Shown here piece after piece: positions 22,633 to 28,894 of a DNA stretch of 37,760 bases (position 1 is its first letter; every line of letters begins with the position of its first letter). The position numbers and the translations under genes are program-made. The notes beneath the pieces were generated by a model. It was not told the DNA's origin. It saw only the letters and a program-made list of their open reading frames with translations, and did not search any database. Source of the DNA: JAGXQV01 sp964505475 (GTDB taxonomy: Bacteria > Pseudomonadota > Gammaproteobacteria > Burkholderiales > Sulfuricellaceae); contig CAZDIJ010000029.1 in NCBI GenBank assembly GCA_964505475.1, forward strand, positions 1 to 37,760, written 5' to 3'.

Positions 22633-24687
22633 TCAGGTTGACAGCAACTCGGCCAAATTCTGCTTGTGCCGCGCGAATTCCCTTTCAAAGTCGATGGTCT
22701 TGCGGTTGCTCGACATGGCGAACAGGATGTTGCCGGCGTCCGGTTTGACCAGCAACCAGATGCGGCGTTCCCGCACGTAGAACATTACGAACATGCCCAG
22801 CGTCAGGAGGAAGGAGCCGGCATAGACGATGTTCTTGCCCGGCGAGCGCGTCAGTTGCAAGCCGGTGGCGGTGACTTCCTCGAAGCCGTCGAGACGCAGG
22901 TAGATCGGGGCGCCGTAAAAGAAGCTGTCGTTGAAGGCATTCAGGGCGTCACGCACGAATTGCAGGGTGTCTCCGTTGACCTCGGCGGGTTTCAGGGCGG
23001 CGCGTTCGCGCGACAGTTGGTAGGTTTCGAGCAGGGTATGCTCCAGCACCTTGATGTAGGTTTCGGCGGCCTTGTCGCGCTCGGCCTCGGGTACGTTGTC
23101 CTCGATGAATTTGCCGACGGCGTCGAAGCCGCGGCTGGCGAACAGTTCGAGGATCTTTGTGGCGCTGTCGCCGAGCTTGGCGCGCAATTGCGGATCGACG
23201 TTGCCCTGCATGACGTTGGCGGTGAAGCGGCGCACGATTTCCGGGTGCGCGCTCTTGTCGAACAGCGTGGCGCGCAGACGCATGTAGCCATCCAGCGCGC
23301 CGTTCTCGTCGGCGGGAAAGCGCACATAGCGGAACGGCTCGGCGGGGCTGGCGCGCATGCCGCTGAGATAATAGCTGCGTCCTTCGATCTGCATTGGCTG
23401 CATGTAGTTGTGGTATTCGTGCGCCTGCCCCTGCTCGTCGCGCAGCTTGTACTGATAGCTGGGGCCGACGTTGCGCAGATTCTTTTTCGAGGTGCTCGAC
23501 GCGCCGGCCTCTAGTTTTTTGTTGAGGCTTTCCATGAAGCTGGGGGGGGGCTTGCCCGGCGTTTCGTCCTCTTCTTCGTCGGAGAAGTCCTGGACGTTGA
23601 ATTTCTTGAAGTCGCCGAATTCGACCCGGTAGGAAAGCGCGCCATTGGACATGCGCGCGGTCTGGTTGACCACGCCGTCGAAGGGGAACGGCTTGGCAGA
23701 GGGGGAATACAGGTTGTAGCCGCTGAAAGCCAGTTTTGACCCGCCGTCGCCGAAGCTCGCCTGGTAGATGGCGATGCCCTTGAAGATCAGCGGGTGGTTG
23801 ACGGCGATGGTATGTTCGAAGGTTTTTCCGGTTTGCGGGTCGGTGATGAGCAGGTCGCTTTCAAAGGATTTGGGCTGCCCGCTGGGATAGTGCTCGACGC
23901 GGAATTTCCTGAGAGTGATGAGGAACGGCAGTTCCTGCACCAGGTAGCCGTCGGCGACGTTGAGGAACACCACGTCGGCATTGCCATTCTCCGGGATCGA
24001 AATGCTGCCGCGGAAGGACAGGTTGGCGGGCGACAGGCGGCTGATGGCGGGAATTTCGCTTTGCGGGATGTCGCGCTTTTCGATTTTCTTCCAGCCCAGC
24101 GCTTCCTGGATTTTCAGCGGCACGTTGCCGTCGATCAAGCCGCCGATGCAAATGACGACGATGGCCGTGTGGGTGAGAATATAACCGAGCCGGTTATAGC
24201 TGCCGGCCTTGGCGGCGATCAGGGCGCCGCTGCCGTGCGCCACGCTCTTGAAACGGTAGCCCTGGCCGCTCAGATAGCGTCCCAGTTTCTCCGCCGCGCC
24301 GGATGGGGCGGGCAATTCGGCCTGGTGGGCGAAAGCGCGCAATGAGGATTCACTGGCGTGCTCGCGGAAGGATTTCAGCTCGCGCAGCATCGAGGGCGCT
24401 TGGCGATAGACGCAGAAACTGGTGGAAACCACCAGGAAGACCAGGATCAGCAGGAACCACCACGCATGGTAGACATCGAACAGCCCCAGCAAGCGGAAAA
24501 TATCGAACCAGAACTGGCCGAATTCGATGATGTAACTGGAATAGGACTGATTCTGCTGCAATACCGTGCCGATCACGGAAGCGATGGCGAGGACGGTCAG
24601 CAGGCTGATGGCGAAGCGCATCGAACTCAACAGCTCGTAAAGGGCGGTCGAGGCCGAGCGGTGGCGTTGTTGGGTGGAGGGTTCCAT
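22633..24687 (-). CDS. ccsB: Cytochrome c biogenesis protein CcsB/ResB
   Basis: A 684-residue ResB-family membrane protein, partner of CcsA in System II cytochrome c maturation. It has three N-terminal membrane helices (around 20-45, 75-95 and 165-190, the last near LGYILTHTAIVVICIGGLIDG), a large periplasmic domain and a final C-terminal helix (VYAGSFLLTLGMFVMFYV). ResB proteins bind apocytochrome and help pass haem. I chose ATG at 24687; an in-frame TTG at 24696 falls in the T-run of a terminator and is unlikely. There is a run of nine C (complement of 23542-23550) coding for three prolines at about residue 380. It sits downstream of a cytochrome c4 gene, with an intrinsic terminator between. 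Confidence 0.95.
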   Translation of the reverse strand: MEPSTQQRHRSASTALYELLSSMRFAISLLTVLAIASVIGTVLQQNQSYSSYIIEFGQFWFDIFRLLGLFDVYHAWWFLLILVFLVVSTSFCVYRQAPSMLRELKSFREHASESSLRAFAHQAELPAPSGAAEKLGRYLSGQGYRFKSVAHGSGALIAAKAGSYNRLGYILTHTAIVVICIGGLIDGNVPLKIQEALGWKKIEKRDIPQSEIPAISRLSPANLSFRGSISIPENGNADVVFLNVADGYLVQELPFLITLRKFRVEHYPSGQPKSFESDLLITDPQTGKTFEHTIAVNHPLIFKGIAIYQASFGDGGSKLAFSGYNLYSPSAKPFPFDGVVNQTARMSNGALSYRVEFGDFKKFNVQDFSDEEEDETPGKPPPSFMESLNKKLEAGASSTSKKNLRNVGPSYQYKLRDEQGQAHEYHNYMQPMQIEGRSYYLSGMRASPAEPFRYVRFPADENGALDGYMRLRATLFDKSAHPEIVRRFTANVMQGNVDPQLRAKLGDSATKILELFASRGFDAVGKFIEDNVPEAERDKAAETYIKVLEHTLLETYQLSRERAALKPAEVNGDTLQFVRDALNAFNDSFFYGAPIYLRLDGFEEVTATGLQLTRSPGKNIVYAGSFLLTLGMFVMFYVRERRIWLLVKPDAGNILFAMSSNRKTIDFEREFARHKQNLAELLST

Positions 24688-24694
24688 TAGCGTC

Positions 24695-24722
24695 AAAAAA
24701 AGGGTGACTTGCGGCCACCCTT
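24695..24722 (-). terminator. Intrinsic terminator between cytochrome c4 and ccsB
   Basis: On the minus strand AAGGGTG (24722-24716), a nine-base loop, CACCCTT (24706-24700), then a run of T to 24695. The T-run ends only seven bases before the ccsB ATG. A smaller GGGGC/GCCCC stem lies just upstream (24734-24746). It would end most cytochrome c4 transcripts and leave read-through for ccsB. Confidence 0.75.
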
Positions 24723-24751
24723 GGTTAATCGTCGGGGCATTGCCCCGGTGG

Positions 24752-25387
24752 TCAATTCAAGCCGCTGATATATTCGGATACGGCCTTGATCTCGGCGTCG
24801 GACATGCGCGCGGCGACACCCTGCATCATTTTGTTGGGGTCGTTGGCGCGCTCGGCGGTGCGGAAGATTTTCAACTGGGCTTCGATGTATTCGCCATATT
24901 GTCCGGCCAGGCGCGGGTACTGGGCGGGGATGCCGGCGCCGTTCTGGCCGTGACAGCCGGCGCAGGCGGGAATGCTGGCGGACATGATGCCGCCGCGGTA
25001 GATTTTTTCGCCCTTGGCCGCCAGTTCCTTATCCTTGGCGGCGGTGGGAACGGGTTTCTGGTCGCTGAAATAGGCGCCGAGGTTTTTCATGTCTTCGGGC
25101 GACAGGCCGGCGGCCATGCCCATCATGATCGGGTTGGCGCGTTCGCCGGATTTGAAATTCTGCAACTGCTTGGTGAGATAGGCGGCATGCTGGCCGGACA
25201 GGCGCGGGTTGGCGGGCAGCGGGCTGTTGCCGTCGGCGCCGTGGCAGCCCACGCATATGGTGTTGACGATTTGCTGCGCTTTCGCCGGATCGGCTTTGGC
25301 GGCGGCCGGGGCCGCAGTTTCGTTGGCGTACACTCCCGAGGCGGCCAGCAAGCTTGCTGCCGCTGCCATCGCGATGGCTTGTTTCAT
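24752..25387 (-). CDS. Cytochrome c4 (di-haem)
   Basis: A 211-residue periplasmic di-haem cytochrome with a signal peptide (AIAMAAAASLLAASGVYA) and haem sites CVGCH (45-49) and CAGCH (142-146). LSGQHAAYL and LAGQYGEYI follow the two haem motifs and KAVSEYISGLN closes the protein, all typical of cytochrome c4, a donor to terminal oxidases. Start ATG at 25387 is supported by GGAGCAGAAGT directly upstream; the frame continues further up but without a ribosome site. It is the first gene of the minus-strand cytochrome cluster and is transcribed divergently from engB. Confidence 0.95.
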   Translation of the reverse strand: MKQAIAMAAAASLLAASGVYANETAAPAAAKADPAKAQQIVNTICVGCHGADGNSPLPANPRLSGQHAAYLTKQLQNFKSGERANPIMMGMAAGLSPEDMKNLGAYFSDQKPVPTAAKDKELAAKGEKIYRGGIMSASIPACAGCHGQNGAGIPAQYPRLAGQYGEYIEAQLKIFRTAERANDPNKMMQGVAARMSDAEIKAVSEYISGLN

Positions 25388-25477
25388 ACTTCTGCTCCTT
25401 GCCTGAATTCGGTGAACACAAAAATAGCGTAGCATTCTATATCAAAATTATCTTATGATGCTAGATTCTATTGGGAA
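25388..25477. promoter_or_regulatory. Divergent promoter region, cytochrome c4 / engB
   Basis: A 90-bp AT-rich spacer between divergently transcribed genes must hold both promoters. A TAGCAT/ATGCTA inverted pair (25430-25435 and 25458-25463) brackets the most AT-rich part and could be an operator. Several TATNAT-like -10 candidates occur, but I could not settle on one. Confidence 0.35.
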
Positions 25478-26092
25478 ATGTTCATGTCTTTGTTCCAGCA
25501 CGCCAAGTTTTTGACTTCCGCCAATGCGTTAAGCGACTTGCCGTCGCATGGCGGAATGGAAATCGCTTTCGCCGGCCGTTCCAACGCCGGCAAGTCGAGC
25601 GCCATCAACACCCTGGCGAACCGCAACCGGCTCGCCTACGTCAGCAAAACCCCGGGGCGCACCCAGCTCATCAATTTTTTCGAACTGGGCGACGAGCGCT
25701 ATCTGGTGGATTTGCCCGGCTATGGTTATGCCGACGTGCCGGAGAAAATCCGCCTGCACTGGCAGAAAATCCTGAGCGCCTATTTGATGACTCGCGCCGC
25801 GCTGGCCGGGCTGGTGTTAATCATGGATGCGCGCCATCCGCTGACCAAGCTGGATTGGCAGATGCTGGAATGGTTCGGCGCCACCGGCAAGCCGGTGCAT
25901 ATCCTGCTCACCAAGGCGGATAAGCTGAGCCGGCAGCAGGCCACGACCACTTTGTGGGCGGTGCGGGCCGAATTAAAAGACTTCCCCCAGTGTACGGCGC
26001 AATTGTTTTCCAGCTTGAAACGGCAGGGGCTGGAAGAGGCGGAAACCGCCATCGGCGCCCTGCTGTCCGGCATCCTCGCCGAGGAGAAATAA
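25478..26092 (+). CDS. engB: Ribosome biogenesis GTPase EngB (YihA/YsxC)
   Basis: A 204-residue GTPase needed for assembly of the large ribosomal subunit. All G motifs are visible: G1 GRSNAGKSS (33-41), a Thr-containing switch TPGRTQLINFF, G3 DLPGYGYA, and G4 TKAD. Length and the final LLSGILAEE helix fit the family. Start ATG 25478 or 25484 (MSLFQHAKF); neither has a strong ribosome site. In betaproteobacteria engB commonly lies beside cytochrome c4 and ccs genes and hemB, as here. Its 3' end abuts a candidate RNA gene on the opposite strand. Confidence 0.96.
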   Translation: MFMSLFQHAKFLTSANALSDLPSHGGMEIAFAGRSNAGKSSAINTLANRNRLAYVSKTPGRTQLINFFELGDERYLVDLPGYGYADVPEKIRLHWQKILSAYLMTRAALAGLVLIMDARHPLTKLDWQMLEWFGATGKPVHILLTKADKLSRQQATTTLWAVRAELKDFPQCTAQLFSSLKRQGLEEAETAIGALLSGILAEEK

Positions 26093-26196
26093 AAAACCCC
26101 CGGCCAAGGGGAGGCCGGGGGTGAAGAACGCCTTAATAAAGAGGGATTAAGGCACCCGCTCAGGGAGGAGAAGCGGGAGACGAAAGGGTATCGTCT
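26091..26196 (-). ncRNA. Candidate small RNA: four hairpins with pyrimidine-rich loops and a terminator
   Basis: On the minus strand, in order: stem AGACGA/TCGTCT with loop TACCCTT (26196-26178); stem CCCGCT/AGCGGG with loop TCTCCTCCCTG (26177-26155); stem GCCTTAAT/ATTAAGGC with loop CCCTCTTT (26153-26130); eight unpaired bases; and terminator stem CCCCCGGCC/GGCCGGGGG with loop TCCCCTT followed by six T (26121-26091). Every loop is C/U-rich; the second contains CTCCTCCC, able to pair with Shine-Dalgarno sequences, as in hairpins of alphaproteobacterial CcsR/'cuckoo' RNAs (from memory). A GAACTT / TCTCA pair spaced 16 bp (26229-26224 and 26207-26203) resembles an extracytoplasmic-sigma promoter placing the start at about 26196. 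The plus strand has no T-run, which favours the minus strand. Confidence 0.45.
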
Positions 26197-26212
26197 GCAA
26201 TCTGAGAGTTTG

Positions 26213-26250
26213 CCCGCCGGGGAAAGTTCAAATTAATTTTGCCGGCGGGG
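26213..26250. repeat. CCCGCCGG/CCGGCGGG stem in the engB-hemB gap
   Basis: CCCGCCGG at 26213-26220 and its exact complement CCGGCGGG at 26242-26249 enclose an AT-rich 21-base loop. It lies between the candidate small RNA and the hemB promoter and overlaps the proposed small-RNA promoter. No T-run follows on either strand. Confidence 0.5.
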
Positions 26251-26278
26251 CGCGGCCGCCGCATCTCATTGCCTGGGG

Positions 26279-26284
26279 TATAAT
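26279..26284 (+). promoter_or_regulatory. -10 box of a probable hemB promoter
   Basis: A perfect TATAAT at 26279-26284, 32 bases before the hemB start codon. No good -35 hexamer is seen at the usual distance (GGCCGC at 26255-26260), so activity may be weak or activator-dependent. Confidence 0.45.
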
Positions 26285-26316
26285 TCGTCCATCAATCTAC
26301 CCATGGAAAATCCATC

Positions 26317-27321
26317 ATGATTCCTCTCGGAAACTTCTCTTCCAAACGCATGCGCCGGATGCGGCGCGATGAATTCTCGCGGCGCCTGATGCGCGAGTCG
26401 GCGCTTGCCGCCGCCGACCTCATTTACCCGGTGTTCGTGCTGGATGGAGAGAAACGCGAGGAGCCGGTCGCTTCCATGCCCGGCGTCGCGCGGGTCAGCC
26501 TGGACAATTTGCTGCGCCAGGCGGAAGAATGCCTGGCTTTGGGCATACCCGCCTTGGCGCTGTTTCCGGTGGTCGATGCCTCCCTGAAGAGCCTGGATGC
26601 CGCCGAGGCTTACAATCTTGACGGCCTGGCGCCGCGGGTGGTGCGCGCCCTGAAAGCGCGTTTTCCCGAATTGGGGGTCATTACCGACATCGCCCTCGAT
26701 CCTTATACCAGCCACGGCCAGGACGGATTGATCGACGCATCCGGCTACGTGCTGAACGACGAGACCGTGGCGGTGCTGGCGAAGCAGGCGCTCACCCATG
26801 CCGCCGCCGGGGCGGATGTGGTGGCGCCCTCGGACATGATGGATGGGCGCATCGGCGCGGTGCGGGCGGCGCTGGACGGCGGCGGCCATATCCATACGCG
26901 CATCCTGGCCTATTCCGCCAAGTACGCATCGAGTTTCTACGGGCCGTTCCGCGATGCCGTGGGGTCGGCGGCCAACCTTGGGGCGGGCAACAAGTACACT
27001 TATCAGATGGATCCCGCCAACAGCGACGAAGCCTTGTGGGAAGTGGGGCTGGATTTGCAGGAGGGCGCCGACATGGTGATGGTCAAGCCGGGCATGCCCT
27101 ATCTCGACATCGTGCGGCGCATCAAGGATGAATACAAGGCGCCGACCTTCGTCTACCAGGTCAGCGGCGAATACGCCATGCTGAAGGCGGCGGCGGCCAA
27201 CGGCTGGCTCAACGAAAAAGCCTGCGTGCTGGAATCGCTGCTGTCGTTCAAGCGTGCCGGCGCCGACGGAATTCTGACCTATTTTGCCCGCGACGCCGCG
27301 CGCTGGCTCAAGGAAGCCTGA
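26317..27321 (+). CDS. hemB: Delta-aminolevulinic acid dehydratase (porphobilinogen synthase)
   Basis: A 334-residue enzyme that condenses two 5-aminolevulinates to porphobilinogen, second step of the haem route begun by hemL. Both Schiff-base lysines are visible, Lys202 (LAYSAKYASSFYGPFR) and Lys257 (VMVKPGMPYLD). The metal-site loop reads DIALDPYTSHGQDG: Asp128 and Asp136 stand where zinc-dependent enzymes have Cys, so this is a Mg/K-type HemB. Start ATG 26317; the preceding GGAAAA lies in a small ATGGA/TCCAT stem (26303-26315) that could modulate initiation. The encoded product feeds the many c-type cytochromes of the neighbouring cluster. Confidence 0.97.
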   Translation: MIPLGNFSSKRMRRMRRDEFSRRLMRESALAAADLIYPVFVLDGEKREEPVASMPGVARVSLDNLLRQAEECLALGIPALALFPVVDASLKSLDAAEAYNLDGLAPRVVRALKARFPELGVITDIALDPYTSHGQDGLIDASGYVLNDETVAVLAKQALTHAAAGADVVAPSDMMDGRIGAVRAALDGGGHIHTRILAYSAKYASSFYGPFRDAVGSAANLGAGNKYTYQMDPANSDEALWEVGLDLQEGADMVMVKPGMPYLDIVRRIKDEYKAPTFVYQVSGEYAMLKAAAANGWLNEKACVLESLLSFKRAGADGILTYFARDAARWLKEA

Positions 27322-27323
27322 GC

Positions 27324-27343
27324 AACGGAATGGTTTTTCCGTT
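27324..27343 (+). terminator. Weak hairpin downstream of hemB
   Basis: AACGGAA (27324-27330) and TTCCGTT (27337-27343) with a six-base loop just after the hemB stop; no T-run follows directly, but the 14-bp palindrome GATTTTTAAAAATC is at 27358-27371. hemB and the next gene converge here. A worn copy of the AACCACGGGG repeat follows at about 27373-27397. Confidence 0.35.
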
Positions 27344-27429
27344 CGCCGCGCTCTTCCGATTTTTAAAAATCTTGAACCGTGGAGCGCATGGGAAAATTAT
27401 CCCGTGCCGTCCTTGCGGTCGGGCGATGT

Positions 27430-28203
27430 TTATTCCCGGTCGATCTGGAGCGCGCGCCGCTCCCGCTCCAGCTTGATGATGTAGCGCTGGATCATCGACT
27501 GCATGGTGCCGGGCAGGTTGACGAACATGCAGCCGGCGCGGCGGGTGTGAGTGCCGTTCTTGAGGGTGATCTCGAAGGCGTTGCGGATTTGCAGGGCGGT
27601 GACGATGGTGCCGATTTCCGGCAGCACGAAGTGGCAACCCTGGTAGACGTTGCCGACTTCGAGCTGGAAGCCGGGCAACGGATTCAGCACGCCGATCCCG
27701 CCGATGCTGAGATCGACCGCATGCAGTTCTTCCTTTTTGCCGTCCTCCAGGGGAAAGGTGCAGACCAGCGGTTTGCTGATGGGCGTGGTGAGCCGGTAGT
27801 ATTCGCGCCGCTGGAGTTTGATGAGCGATTCCGGTAGGCTGATTTTGAACGCCGGACGCCCTTCGTAGGGGATCTTTTCGATTCGGCTGGCGCTGAATTG
27901 AATCCGCACCTTGTCCTGTGAGGTGATGAAAATAATTTTCCGCGCTTCGAGTATCTTGCGGTTGAGCGCTTCGCTGGCGCCGGCATCGAGGATGACATAG
28001 TCGGCATCCATGTCCACATCGAGTATCGAGGTCAGGATGAGGTCTTCGCCGGCATTGAAATGGGCGGTGACCCTTTCGCCCTTCTGCATGAGGGCGCGCA
28101 AAATATAGGCGATTTCCTTTTGCGACTCGACGAGATACTTGCTTGCGTCGTCCGCGTTGATTTCCATTGTGGCGCGCTGTTGCGCTTGATCGGGATTCGC
28201 CAT
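27430..28203 (-). CDS. YcgR-like PilZ-domain protein (c-di-GMP-responsive)
   Basis: A 257-residue protein with an N-terminal YcgR-type domain (about 15-120) and a C-terminal PilZ domain. The c-di-GMP-binding residues are all present: RxxxR at Arg133/Arg137 (RREYYR) and DxSxxG at Asp164, Ser166 and Gly169 (DLSIGGIG). YcgR proteins slow the flagellar motor when c-di-GMP is high; related proteins regulate type IV pili. The pil operon lies 3 kb away, but this gene is on the other strand with mrcA, so a pilus role is only a possibility. Start ATG at 28203; an internal Met13 could also serve. Confidence 0.92.
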   Translation of the reverse strand: MANPDQAQQRATMEINADDASKYLVESQKEIAYILRALMQKGERVTAHFNAGEDLILTSILDVDMDADYVILDAGASEALNRKILEARKIIFITSQDKVRIQFSASRIEKIPYEGRPAFKISLPESLIKLQRREYYRLTTPISKPLVCTFPLEDGKKEELHAVDLSIGGIGVLNPLPGFQLEVGNVYQGCHFVLPEIGTIVTALQIRNAFEITLKNGTHTRRAGCMFVNLPGTMQSMIQRYIIKLERERRALQIDRE

Positions 28204-28282
28204 CTTTCAGTTTAGCGGGGGTCTACGAAATGCCTGCCGAGTGTATGACAATTGAATGGGTTGCCCGCGAAAGTATATGTGT

Positions 28283-28894
28283 TTAGGGGGAGACAAGCAA
28301 TGTTTCCACTTGCTGGGGACGGGCGCGCGCCATTGATTTTCCGTTTATCGCGCTGCGTGGCGCCTGCCGCAGGTCGTCCACCGAAAACACCGCCAGCTCG
28401 ATGGCGGCATGGTTTCCTTCCAGCACCAGCGTCGGTACCGGACGGCTTTCGTCGCCGAATTGAAAGCGTTGTTCCACGGTCTCGTAAGGAATGTTCCGGT
28501 TGAGCAGAAACAGTTCGACATCCTTCAGGCTGTCGGCGAACAGATGCAGGTTGATGTTGGAGTGGCGCGTGGCGGTGCCGGTCAGCACCGAACCGGTGAG
28601 ATGGGGGTTGAAGTCGTGCAGTTGCCGCATCGTTTCCAGCGCCTCGGCGCGCAGAACCTGCAAGCGCTCGGCCTGCTCGCCTTTCTGGAAAAGTTCCTGG
28701 TAAGCGCGCAATTCCCGTTCGACCTCGCTGTTGGCGGGGAGGTTCTGCGTATCCGGCGCCCCCAGTTGACGCGCCGCCTTGCGCTTGGCGGCGGAAAAGT
28801 CGAGGAAGCCGTCCTCGGCGATCAGGCGGGCGGCGAGTTGCGCCAGGCGCTGGCGCATATGGTGATGCTTGGCGTTGCGCTCGAATTGCGTCAA
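28283..28894 (-). CDS. Conserved protein with degenerate nucleotidyltransferase-like domain
   Basis: A 203-residue protein downstream of PBP1a. The N-terminal half is a charged helical region (AARLIAEDG, AAKRKAARQLG). The second half has GSVLTGTATRHSNINLHLFA, which resembles the GS...DxD strand-turn of nucleotidyltransferases, but Asn replaces the usual metal-binding acids (SNINLHL), so catalysis is doubtful. I chose the TTG start at 28894: it overlaps the PBP1a stop (TTGA), has AAAGGA upstream and keeps the FERNAKHHH opening I associate with homologues; ATG 28858 is the alternative and lacks a ribosome site. Homologues are sometimes labelled as ligases without good basis. Function unknown. 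Confidence 0.75.
   Translation of the reverse strand: MTQFERNAKHHHMRQRLAQLAARLIAEDGFLDFSAAKRKAARQLGAPDTQNLPANSEVERELRAYQELFQKGEQAERLQVLRAEALETMRQLHDFNPHLTGSVLTGTATRHSNINLHLFADSLKDVELFLLNRNIPYETVEQRFQFGDESRPVPTLVLEGNHAAIELAVFSVDDLRQAPRSAINGKSMARARPQQVETLLVSP

Noticed and set aside
26117..26213. TPP or glycine riboswitch on the plus strand of the engB-hemB gap
   Set aside because: A CTGAGA and a GGGTG are present, but the other conserved blocks of these riboswitches and the required order are missing, and hemB is not a usual target; the terminator orientation supports a minus-strand RNA.
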